From NCBI GenBank assembly GCA_900766635.1, contig CAAFWA010000170.1:1-6349 (forward strand): 6,349 nt of DNA. Reading direction: 5' to 3'. The notes under the pieces are model-generated. The model was not told the origin of the DNA. It made no database searches and worked only from the letters and a program-made list of their open reading frames with translations. Made by a program: the position numbers and the translations under genes. Source of the DNA: an uncultured Acinetobacter sp. (lineage in GTDB: Bacteria; Pseudomonadota; Gammaproteobacteria; Pseudomonadales; Moraxellaceae). Numbering within the stretch: the stretch's first letter is position 1; every line of letters begins with the position of its first letter. Below, piece by piece: positions 1-5,829 of the stretch.

Positions 1-1
1 T

Positions 2-94
2 CCACTTAATGACGTACAGCTCGATAAGATGATTGGTACAGATACACCTGAGGGCTATATTGATTATCCAACTTTAGAAATGGTTGAAGCTTAA
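2..94 (+). CDS. 3' end of an unidentified gene (partial)
   Basis: Only the last 30 codons and the TAA stop (92-94) lie in the window; the start is upstream. Frame 2 is the only plus-strand frame open here: frame 1 meets TAA at 7 and frame 3 meets TGA at 36. The tail is acidic, contains the segment GYIDYPTLEMVEA, and has no evident membrane segment or motif. A strong intrinsic terminator begins 11 nt after the stop, as expected for the end of a transcription unit. I do not recognise the protein and assign no function. That it is coding is likely but not certain, because only about 90 bases can be read. Confidence 0.55.
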   Translation, partial: PLNDVQLDKMIGTDTPEGYIDYPTLEMVEA

Positions 95-105
95 CAACCA
101 AATTC

Positions 106-134
106 AAAGCGTCGGGTAATGACTCGGCGCTTTT
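106..134 (+). terminator. Intrinsic terminator of the upstream gene
   Basis: Arms 106-116 and 123-133 form an 11-bp stem (AAAGCGTCGGG with CTCGGCGCTTT, two G-T wobble pairs) around the 6-nt loop TAATGA. The stem ends in a run of four T at 131-134. It lies 11 nt past the stop at 92-94 and separates the upstream gene from the waaA unit. Confidence 0.85.
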
Positions 135-158
135 GTGAGATAGTAGTTTGGCTGTTTC

Positions 159-187
159 TATTCAGGCAACAACTTCTCTGCTATATT
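159..187 (+). promoter_or_regulatory. Candidate sigma-70 promoter for waaA and the RsmE-family gene
   Basis: TATATT at 182-187 is preceded by TG at 179-180, giving an extended -10 element (TGCTATATT). The hexamer 17 bp upstream, TATTCA at 159-164, is a poor -35, as is common when the -10 is extended. Transcription would begin near 194, leaving a leader of about 30 nt. The element lies between the upstream terminator and the waaA start, where a promoter is needed. This is judged from consensus only. Confidence 0.45.
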
Positions 188-211
188 CTGCGCTTTCATG
201 GCTTGTGATTT

Positions 212-225
212 GAGGCGATTTCTTG
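212..225 (+). promoter_or_regulatory. Shine-Dalgarno fixing the waaA TTG start
   Basis: GAGG at 212-215 is followed by 7 nt and then TTG at 223-225. A TGA in the waaA frame at 211-213 overlaps this motif and rules out any start further upstream. TTG is therefore the earliest possible initiation codon and the one with a ribosome binding site. Confidence 0.7.
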
Positions 226-1503
226 GCTACTCCGTTTTGGTATAACGCAGCATTAAAACTTATTAAGCCAATTTATCGTGCACGTATTCAAAAACGTGCC
301 ACTTCGCCACAAGCGCTGCAACAAGAATGTCTTGAACGTTTTGGCCCATTTCAATCCCCTAAAAACTTAAAAGCACTATGGTTTCATGTGGTGTCCGTTG
401 GAGAAACCAACGCAGCACAGCCGATTATTGAGCATTATTTACAGCAAGGTCATGCTGTTTTAGTCACCAATACCACCAAAACAGGTCAGGCTAGAGCCAA
501 AGCTTTATTTTTAAAACCACAATATGAACATCTGTTTCAGGCGGTGTACTTACCTGCCGATCAACGTGATTTAGTGCGTGATTTTTACCAAAAATATCAA
601 CCTAAATTGTTGGCACTCATGGAAACCGAGCTATGGCCGAATCTTTTGGATATTGCTCAAGAATTTGATGTGCCATGTATCTTATTAAATGCACGTTTAT
701 CCGAAAAATCAGCACAAGGCTATGCCAAAGTCAAAGGTTTAACCCGAGGGATGTTGCAGAATCTTGATGCGTTATTGGCACAAGATCAAGCCACGCAACA
801 ACGTTTTATTCAACTCGGCATGCCTGCTGAAAAAACTCAAGTTTTAGGCAGTGTCAAATTTGATATTGGTGCGCCACAACATTTTATACACCAAGCAGAG
901 CAACTTAAAAATGAGTGGCAATTGGCAGGGCGTAAAATCATGACCCTTGCAAGCACGCATGCACCCGAGGAAGCTCAATTACTTGAACATCTTCAAGCGG
1001 CATTAAATGCTGATGCTCGTTTGTTATGTATTGTTGTGCCACGTCATCCTGAGCGGTTTGAAGAGGTTTCTGCAGCGTGTGAGGCTTTAAATTTAAATAC
1101 TCAGCGCCGTAGTTTAGGTCAAGCTATTCAAGCAAATACCCAAGTTTATTTGGCAGATTCAATGGGTGAGATGTGGCTATGGTATGTTTTAAGTCAAGCC
1201 TGTTATGTGGGTGGTTCACTGAATCAACCCGGGGGTGGTCATAATATTTTAGAGCCGATTGCACTCAATGTCCCGACAGTATTAGGACAACATTATTTTA
1301 ATTTTCAAACCATTGTGGATGAATTTTTGGCGGTCCATGGGGTGAAAGTAGTACGCGATTTTAAAGAGGCGAGTGAAACCCTATTGAATTTAGTTACGGA
1401 TGTAAAAACGGCTCAAGCGCTCAGCCTTAATGCCCAACAGGTGATGCAGCATAACCAAGGTGCATTAGCACGTCACATTCACTGCCTCAATTCATATATC
1501 TAA
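223..1503 (+). CDS. waaA: 3-deoxy-D-manno-octulosonic acid (Kdo) transferase
   Basis: WaaA (KdtA, family GT30) transfers Kdo from CMP-Kdo to lipid IVA on the cytoplasmic face of the inner membrane, the first step of the lipopolysaccharide or lipooligosaccharide inner core. The 426-aa product is the usual length (E. coli WaaA is 425). The N-terminal domain has VSVGETNAA at about 57-65; its Glu61 aligns with the catalytic Glu of the family. It also has METELWPNL at 133-141 and NARLSEKSAQGYAKV at 156-170. The C-terminal GT-B domain has GSVKFDI (209-215), ASTHAPEE (243-250), VPRHPERF (272-279), DSMGE (312-316) and the nucleotide-binding stretch GGSLNQPGGGHNILEP (330-345). The N-terminus is weakly hydrophobic, fitting a membrane-associated enzyme. 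The start is TTG with a GAGG site 7 nt upstream. An RsmE-family gene follows after 7 nt, probably co-transcribed. The number of Kdo residues added cannot be read from sequence. Confidence 0.96.
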   Translation: MATPFWYNAALKLIKPIYRARIQKRATSPQALQQECLERFGPFQSPKNLKALWFHVVSVGETNAAQPIIEHYLQQGHAVLVTNTTKTGQARAKALFLKPQYEHLFQAVYLPADQRDLVRDFYQKYQPKLLALMETELWPNLLDIAQEFDVPCILLNARLSEKSAQGYAKVKGLTRGMLQNLDALLAQDQATQQRFIQLGMPAEKTQVLGSVKFDIGAPQHFIHQAEQLKNEWQLAGRKIMTLASTHAPEEAQLLEHLQAALNADARLLCIVVPRHPERFEEVSAACEALNLNTQRRSLGQAIQANTQVYLADSMGEMWLWYVLSQACYVGGSLNQPGGGHNILEPIALNVPTVLGQHYFNFQTIVDEFLAVHGVKVVRDFKEASETLLNLVTDVKTAQALSLNAQQVMQHNQGALARHIHCLNSYI

Positions 1504-1510
1504 ATTTTCT

Positions 1511-2221
1511 ATGAATATTGTACTTCTCGACCCACGTCAAACTGAGCAGAGCCTTTGGTCAATCAGCGCAAAACGTCAGCTTGAACATTTGCACACCCAT
1601 TTAAATTTAGCCGTAGGTGATACGCTTAAGGTGGGCGTAAAACAAGGTACACGTTACTTAACCGAAGTGATGGAAGTTTCAGATACGGTGATTCGTGTTA
1701 AACCACTACACCAAGAAACTGTACCGCAAAAATTGCCCGTGACATTAATTGTGGCGCTGCCACGCCCTAAAGTTTTACGGCGTTTAATTATGGATGCAGT
1801 GACTTTAGGCGTTGAGAAAATTATTTTAATTCATAGCTATCGAGTCGATAAGAGCTATTGGCAAACCCCATTTTTACAACAGCTTGATCATTATGTTGAA
1901 CTTGGACTCGAACAAGCAGGCGATACGATCGCACCAAAAATTGAGTGTTATAAACGCTTTAAGCCCTTTGTTGAAGATGTGCTACCGAGTTTAATTCATG
2001 CCCATCAACCTGCATTTTTGGCACATCCTTATGTTGAACAGTCGATGCCTTACGCCATCAATCAACCATGTAGCATTGTGATTGGGCCTGAGGGTGGCTT
2101 TATTCCTTATGAAGTTGATTTACTGATTCAAAACGGTTGCCAAGCAGCACACTTAGGCAACCGTATTATTCGCACCGAAACCGTTATTCCTTATTTAATT
2201 GGGCGCTTATTTAGCACTTGA
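1511..2221 (+). CDS. rsmE: RsmE-family SPOUT RNA methyltransferase (16S rRNA m3U1498 type), divergent form
   Basis: RsmE uses S-adenosylmethionine to methylate N3 of U1498 in 16S rRNA. The 236-aa product is close to the family length (E. coli RsmE is 243). An N-terminal PUA-like RNA-binding domain (about 1-70) precedes a SPOUT domain (about 75-236). The SAM-binding trefoil-knot signatures are clear: IVIGPEGGF at 189-197 and LGNRIIRTET at 215-224. Other motifs depart from E. coli RsmE. The EQCGR segment reads EQAGD (134-138), the HIGRVLR-like segment reads HLHTHL (28-33), and the protein carries YRVDKSYWQTPFL (110-122). I recall a proteobacterial subfamily with similar VEKSYWQ and LEQARDT motifs, so this is probably an established variant, but the symbol and exact target are by family only. 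No Shine-Dalgarno is visible and the start is 7 nt after the waaA stop, so translation may be coupled. Confidence 0.85.
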   Translation: MNIVLLDPRQTEQSLWSISAKRQLEHLHTHLNLAVGDTLKVGVKQGTRYLTEVMEVSDTVIRVKPLHQETVPQKLPVTLIVALPRPKVLRRLIMDAVTLGVEKIILIHSYRVDKSYWQTPFLQQLDHYVELGLEQAGDTIAPKIECYKRFKPFVEDVLPSLIHAHQPAFLAHPYVEQSMPYAINQPCSIVIGPEGGFIPYEVDLLIQNGCQAAHLGNRIIRTETVIPYLIGRLFST

Positions 2222-3172
2222 TTCACTTGAGTGATCACCACGATAGACTTTCACTTCCTGTACAGGATATGGAATTGAAATACCATGTTCGGCAAATGCT
2301 TTAATCACATGTTGTTGCACATCGCTAATTGAAGCAGACATGGTGGTTTCTGTAGTATTGACCCACCATGTTACTGTGAGGTTGACTGAAAAATCCGCTA
2401 AAGCATTCACATTTACGCTAAATGGTGGATGACTTAAAATGGTTTGATCACGATCTAAAATATCTTTAATAATATCTTTGGCTTTTTGCACATCATCTTC
2501 ATAACCAATCCCCACCACAAACTGACAACGACGACGTGGATAAGCTGTATTGACCGTGACTGGGCTAGTATAAACCGTTGCGTTTGGAATTACGATACGA
2601 CGACCATCGGGTGAGCGTAAAAAGGTCGCACGAATTTGAATATCCTCAACGGTACCCTCCATACCTGAGACAATAATGTCATCGCCAATTTTAAAGGGTT
2701 CGCCAAGTAAAATTAAAATCCCTGAAAGTAAGTTTTGGAAAATATCTTTAAATGCAAAACCAATCGCTACCGAACCAATCCCAAGCGCACTCATGAGTTG
2801 ACCCGGTGTAAAGCCCGGAATTGCAATCACCATCGAAATTAAAAAGCCAAAAAAGATAATTGCTGAACTGCCTACTCGATTGAGCACCAAAACTAAGTTT
2901 TGTTTGGTATAAGAGCGTTCTGATAAAACTTTACGTATAAATAATTTAAATAATTTCGACAGCAAATAAAAAATTGTAAACACCACAAGTGCGATGCAAA
3001 TATAAGGTAAACGCTGCCAAAAGATATCAATAAAGTGATCAATGGTGGAGTACGCTTCAAGTGAGGTTCTCGTATAGACACTCACTGCCTCAGCAGTTTT
3101 ATTGGTTGCCTCTTGGATTAAATTTGCCGTACCTTCTGACAAATCTTGAGGAGCGTTTTCTTGTGCAGCCAC
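2207..3172 (-). CDS. MscS-family small-conductance mechanosensitive ion channel
   Basis: MscS-family channels sit in the inner membrane as heptamers and open under membrane tension, releasing solutes during osmotic downshock. The 321-aa product is somewhat longer than E. coli MscS (286). A polar N-terminal segment (about 1-50) precedes TM1 (about 54-78), TM2 (about 101-120) and the pore-lining TM3 (about 124-158), whose Gly/Ala-rich face shows ALGIGSVAIGFAFKDI and then NLLSGILILLGEPF. The beta domain (about 160-205) has GDDIIVSGMEGTVEDIQIR and GRRIVIPNA. The alpha/beta C-terminal domain ends near HGISIPYPVQEV (296-307). The start is GTG at 3172. A TAA lies in frame ten codons upstream with no ATG, GTG or TTG between, and no good ribosome binding site is visible. 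The gene converges on the RsmE-family gene with a 15-bp overlap. Its role in this host beyond the family function is unknown. Confidence 0.92.
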   Translation of the reverse strand: MAAQENAPQDLSEGTANLIQEATNKTAEAVSVYTRTSLEAYSTIDHFIDIFWQRLPYICIALVVFTIFYLLSKLFKLFIRKVLSERSYTKQNLVLVLNRVGSSAIIFFGFLISMVIAIPGFTPGQLMSALGIGSVAIGFAFKDIFQNLLSGILILLGEPFKIGDDIIVSGMEGTVEDIQIRATFLRSPDGRRIVIPNATVYTSPVTVNTAYPRRRCQFVVGIGYEDDVQKAKDIIKDILDRDQTILSHPPFSVNVNALADFSVNLTVTWWVNTTETTMSASISDVQQHVIKAFAEHGISIPYPVQEVKVYRGDHSSESSAK

Positions 3173-3328
3173 AGCTTTACCACTTGCTAATATTTGGTTT
3201 TATTGTGCCTGAAAATCACCAAGAAATTAATCGGTGTTACATTTTTAGTGCAACTAGATGATCAAAAATCAACGTTTATGGTTAAAGCAAATAAAACAAC
3301 AAAATGAAGTCAACAGGCACAAATCATA

Positions 3329-3337
3329 TGCTATTTT
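3329..3337 (+). promoter_or_regulatory. Possible extended -10 promoter for the DszC-like gene
   Basis: TGCTATTTT at 3329-3337 resembles an extended -10 (TGnTATAAT). No good -35 lies 16-18 bp upstream; the 17-bp position reads GTCAAC. Transcription would start near 3344 and leave a leader of about 84 nt containing the hairpin at 3356-3393. The match is weak and the surroundings are AT-rich, so chance occurrence is plausible. Confidence 0.27.
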
Positions 3338-3355
3338 ATTTTTTACCATAACCAA

Positions 3356-3393
3356 AGCAGGCATTTTTCTAAAGGTGATGACCACCGTCTGCT
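3356..3393 (+). other. Inverted repeat / possible leader hairpin upstream of the DszC-like gene
   Basis: Arms 3356-3362 (AGCAGGC) and 3387-3393 (GTCTGCT) pair over 7 bp with one G-T wobble. Directly inside the 3' arm, GGTG at 3374-3377 pairs with CACC at 3383-3386 around a 5-nt loop, leaving an 11-nt bulge at 3363-3373. No T-run follows, so it is not an intrinsic terminator. It ends 34 nt before the ATG and could be an RNA structure or a regulator-binding palindrome. It matches no riboswitch that I recognise. Confidence 0.3.
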
Positions 3394-3427
3394 AAGCTAA
3401 AAATAACCACAAATATTTAGTCCAATT

Positions 3428-4603
3428 ATGAACAATCAAAACACTTTGCATGAGGCAATTGAAATTGCCAAACAGCTAGCAGCGCAATTTGCGAAAACCG
3501 CTGCCGAGCGTGATCGACAAGGCGGTAATCCTAAGCATGAACGTGATTTAATTCGCCAAAGTGGCTTACTGAGTTTATCCATTCCTCAAGAATTTGGTGG
3601 GCAAGGTGCAGATTGGGCTACGATTTTTTCTACCATTCAAATCATTGCACGTGCCGATAGCTCCTTAGCGCATGTCTATGGCTTTCATCACTTATTAATT
3701 GCAACTGTACAATTATTTGCCCAAAAATCACAATATGCACCGTGGTTTGAGCAAACGGTTCAACAACAATGGTTTTGGGGCAACACCTTAAATCCGCTAG
3801 ATCGACGAGTGACTGCACAGAAAATCAGTGAAAAAGAATATATTTTTCATGGTGAGAAAAGTTTTTGTTCAGGCTCAATTGATTCTGATCTTTTGCTCTG
3901 TTCAGGGCATACTGCTGATGGGCAATTGTTAATAGGTGTGATTCCAACCCAACGTGAGGGCGTGAGTTTCTTAGGTGATTGGAACAATATGGGACAACGC
4001 CAAACCGATAGTGGCACGAGCCATTTTGAACAGGTCAATATTCATGAGGATGAATTGTTACTAGAGCCGGGGCCATTGAGTACCCCATACGCAAGTTTAC
4101 GGCCACTGATTGCACAATTGATTTTTGTACATATGTTTTTAGGCGTGGCAGAGGGCGCATTTGAGCTTGCCAAAGATGCTGTACAAAGCCAAAAAGCATG
4201 GTCGAAATCTTTGGCTGAACAAGCGGTGGATGATCCTTATATTCAGCGTCATTTTGCCGATTTTTATGTGCAATTACAGAGTGTACGTTTGTTAGCAGCA
4301 CAAGCTGTAGCACATTTACAACAGGCATGGGATGTGGGCAGTACATTAACCGCTGAGCAACGTGGTGAAGTCGCGATTGCCATTGCCACGGCAAAGATTG
4401 CCTCAACGAATACCTCTTTAGCGATTACCCAAAATATCTTCCAAGTGATGGGCGCGCGTGCCACGACGGCTCAACTTAATTTAGATCGTTTTTGGCGTAA
4501 TGTGCGTACTCAAACTTTGCACGACCCTGTAGATTATAAATATCAAGAAATAGGCGAGTGGGTGCTCAACGAGCGCTTACCTCAGCCAAGTTTTTATTCT
4601 TAA
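3428..4603 (+). CDS. DszC/SfnB-like flavin-dependent monooxygenase (acyl-CoA dehydrogenase fold)
   Basis: This 391-aa protein has the acyl-CoA dehydrogenase fold but resembles the FMNH2/O2-dependent oxygenase branch, notably DszC (dibenzothiophene monooxygenase, 417 aa) and SfnB. Segments shared with DszC include AAERDRQGG (25-33), SGLLSLSIPQEFGGQGADW (45-63), KSFCSG (144-149), RQTDSG (191-196), IAQLIF (228-233) and DRFWRNVRTQTLHDPVDYK (353-371). DszC active-site residues as I recall them have equivalents here: His92 is His82, Asn129 is Asn119, Ser163 is Ser148 and His391 is His365; Tyr96 is Phe86. It lacks a signal peptide and is presumably cytoplasmic. It would need FMNH2 from a reductase, and the msuE-type gene in this window could supply it. 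The neighbourhood points to organosulfur oxidation, but the substrate is unknown. The start is ATG 3428, with an in-frame TAA at 3404-3406 and no clear Shine-Dalgarno. An ordinary acyl-CoA dehydrogenase is unlikely given the HDP motif near the C-terminus. Confidence 0.85.
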   Translation: MNNQNTLHEAIEIAKQLAAQFAKTAAERDRQGGNPKHERDLIRQSGLLSLSIPQEFGGQGADWATIFSTIQIIARADSSLAHVYGFHHLLIATVQLFAQKSQYAPWFEQTVQQQWFWGNTLNPLDRRVTAQKISEKEYIFHGEKSFCSGSIDSDLLLCSGHTADGQLLIGVIPTQREGVSFLGDWNNMGQRQTDSGTSHFEQVNIHEDELLLEPGPLSTPYASLRPLIAQLIFVHMFLGVAEGAFELAKDAVQSQKAWSKSLAEQAVDDPYIQRHFADFYVQLQSVRLLAAQAVAHLQQAWDVGSTLTAEQRGEVAIAIATAKIASTNTSLAITQNIFQVMGARATTAQLNLDRFWRNVRTQTLHDPVDYKYQEIGEWVLNERLPQPSFYS

Positions 4604-4609
4604 TTTGAG

Positions 4610-4632
4610 AGCTCGCCGTGGCGGGCTTTTTT
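4610..4632 (+). terminator. Intrinsic terminator of the DszC-like gene
   Basis: Arms 4610-4616 (AGCTCGC) and 4621-4627 (GCGGGCT) form a 7-bp GC-rich stem with one T-G wobble around the loop CGTG, followed by six T at 4627-4632. It begins 6 nt after the TAA at 4601-4603. Confidence 0.88.
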
Positions 4633-4655
4633 ATGGCGTTGTTCATGTAATATAT

Positions 4656-4686
4656 AAAAAAATCCCTTAAGCCGAGTCTTAAGGGA
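4656..4686 (-). terminator. Intrinsic terminator of the msuE-sfnG operon
   Basis: A perfect 9-bp inverted repeat, TCCCTTAAG at 4663-4671 and CTTAAGGGA at 4678-4686, surrounds a 6-nt loop. Seven A at 4656-4662 read as a T-run on the minus strand, so it terminates minus-strand transcription 34 nt past the sfnG stop. No T-run follows it on the plus strand. Confidence 0.88.
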
Positions 4687-4720
4687 CAGTTCGCTGATGA
4701 TGTATTATTATTGTAATGCG

Positions 4721-5800
4721 TTAAGCTGATTTAAGCTGTTGTTCTAATTGGCGTACTAGCGGTAAGACGTGTGTACCAAAATATTCTACATCTTCAATGG
4801 CATGTAAAAATCCTGATAAAATCAAGTCAACACCAATCGTTTTAAGTTCCACAATCCGCTCGGCAATTTGCTGTGGTGTTCCAATTAAATTGGTTTTAAA
4901 GCCATCGTTATATTGTACTAAATCTTCAAAACTCGATTTCGCCCAATTGCCCTCACCCTCGGTGGTGGCAGCACCTGCTTCACGGGTCGCTTCACCAAAT
5001 GATTTGACTGCCTCGATATGTGCATGTTTGATAATGTCATTGAGTACAGCTTTGGCCTCTTGCTCGGTATCACGGGCAATAATAAACGCATTCACACCAA
5101 TTTTAACCTGATGACCATTGGCTTTCGCCTGAGCACGAATATCATCAATTTGCTTTTTTAATTCGCTTGGCGTATTGCCATTGGTAAAATACCAATCAGA
5201 GACCCGAGCAGCCATATCACGCGCAGCACGTGAGCTACCACCTTGGAAAATTTCAATATGTGGCTTTTGAATGGGTTTTGGGCTTAAGGTGTAATCTTTA
5301 AATTGATAGAATTTTCCATCAAAATTAAATTGATCTTGCGTCCATACCCCTTTTAAAGCACGAATAAATTCTTCTGAACGTTGATAACGAACATCATGCT
5401 CAGGCCATGCTTCACCAATGGCATCAAACTCGCCACGGAACCAACCACTCACCACATTAATCGCAATACGGCCATTGGTGAGATGATCAATGGTTGCCAA
5501 TTGTTTGGCGACCACAGCAGGTTTCCAAGGTCCAGGTAAAATTGCAGCAATCACTTTTAAGCGTTGTGTTTTTGCCAAGATGCCGTGACTAAAACTAACC
5601 GACTCATGTTGATGCTCGGCATTGTAGCCCGCAGTAAAACGAATTTGGGTTAGGGCATAGTCAAAGCCATTATTTTCGGCAGCCTGTGCCAAACGTACAT
5701 TATAGTCATAGCTCCAATCGGTACGTTGTTCAATGGTACTGACCACTAAACCGCCACTGACATTAGGCACCCAATAAGCAAAAGTAATCGGTTGAGACAT
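4721..5800 (-). CDS. sfnG: FMNH2-dependent dimethylsulfone monooxygenase
   Basis: SfnG oxidises dimethylsulfone to methanesulfinate using O2 and reduced FMN, feeding organic sulfur toward sulfite when sulfate is limiting. It is a cytoplasmic TIM-barrel enzyme of the bacterial luciferase-like group, related to SsuD and MsuD. The 359-aa product closely resembles the Pseudomonas SfnG that I recall. Conserved stretches include FAYWVPNVSGGLVVS (7-21), YALTQIRFTAGY (48-59), KVIAAILPGPW (82-92), KQLATIDHLTNGRIA (99-113), VSGWFRGEF (117-125), FQGGSSRAARDMAARVSDW (185-203), YFTNGN (204-209) and NWAKSSFEDLVQYNDGFKT (285-303). The start at 5800 is preferred because AGAGGG lies 7 nt upstream and SfnG proteins begin at this point. 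An in-frame ATG at 5821 would add seven residues but lacks a binding site. The FMN reductase gene lies 29 nt upstream on the same strand, forming an operon that supplies the reduced cofactor. The promoter is outside the window. Confidence 0.95.
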   Translation of the reverse strand: MSQPITFAYWVPNVSGGLVVSTIEQRTDWSYDYNVRLAQAAENNGFDYALTQIRFTAGYNAEHQHESVSFSHGILAKTQRLKVIAAILPGPWKPAVVAKQLATIDHLTNGRIAINVVSGWFRGEFDAIGEAWPEHDVRYQRSEEFIRALKGVWTQDQFNFDGKFYQFKDYTLSPKPIQKPHIEIFQGGSSRAARDMAARVSDWYFTNGNTPSELKKQIDDIRAQAKANGHQVKIGVNAFIIARDTEQEAKAVLNDIIKHAHIEAVKSFGEATREAGAATTEGEGNWAKSSFEDLVQYNDGFKTNLIGTPQQIAERIVELKTIGVDLILSGFLHAIEDVEYFGTHVLPLVRQLEQQLKSA

Positions 5801-5813
5801 CCTCTGACCCTCT
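5798..5813 (-). promoter_or_regulatory. Shine-Dalgarno deciding the sfnG start
   Basis: On the minus strand AGAGGG (plus positions 5808-5813) is followed by 7 nt and ATG (5798-5800). The alternative in-frame ATG at 5819-5821 is preceded by CTCAAATC, which has no Shine-Dalgarno character. The downstream ATG is therefore the likelier start. Confidence 0.7.
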
Positions 5814-5829
5814 TTAATCATGATTTGAG

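Noticed and set aside
2223..2238. Small palindromes (TCACTTGAGTGA and GTGATCAC) near the RsmE-family/mscS junction as a terminator
   Set aside because: The stems are short, loops are too small and no T-run follows on either strand.
3061..3261. Open frame on the plus strand crossing the mscS 5' end into the spacer
   Set aside because: Most of it is antisense to mscS codons, it has no ribosome binding site and no recognisable features.
3241..3317. Possible sigma-70 promoters for mscS on the minus strand (TTGACT or TTGATT followed by AT-rich DNA)
   Set aside because: TTGACT has only TTGCTT at 17 bp, and TTGATT reaches TAAAAA only with a 19-bp spacer; neither is convincing in such AT-rich sequence.
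3315..3331. Possible sigma-54 promoter (AGGCAC...TGC), attractive because sulfone genes in Pseudomonas depend on a sigma-54 activator
   Set aside because: GG and GC are separated by 12 nt, not the required 10, and the TTGC half is incomplete.
4035..4406. Open frame of 123 codons on the minus strand
   Set aside because: It lies wholly inside the well-supported DszC-like gene, has no recognisable protein features and reads as a frame shadow.
4797..5111. Open frame of 104 codons on the plus strand
   Set aside because: It is antisense to sfnG, whose conserved motifs cover the same bases; the Ser/Ala/Cys-rich product resembles no family.
5798..5821. Upstream ATG at 5821 as the sfnG start
   Set aside because: It has no Shine-Dalgarno, whereas the ATG at 5800 has AGAGGG at 7 nt and agrees with known SfnG N-termini.
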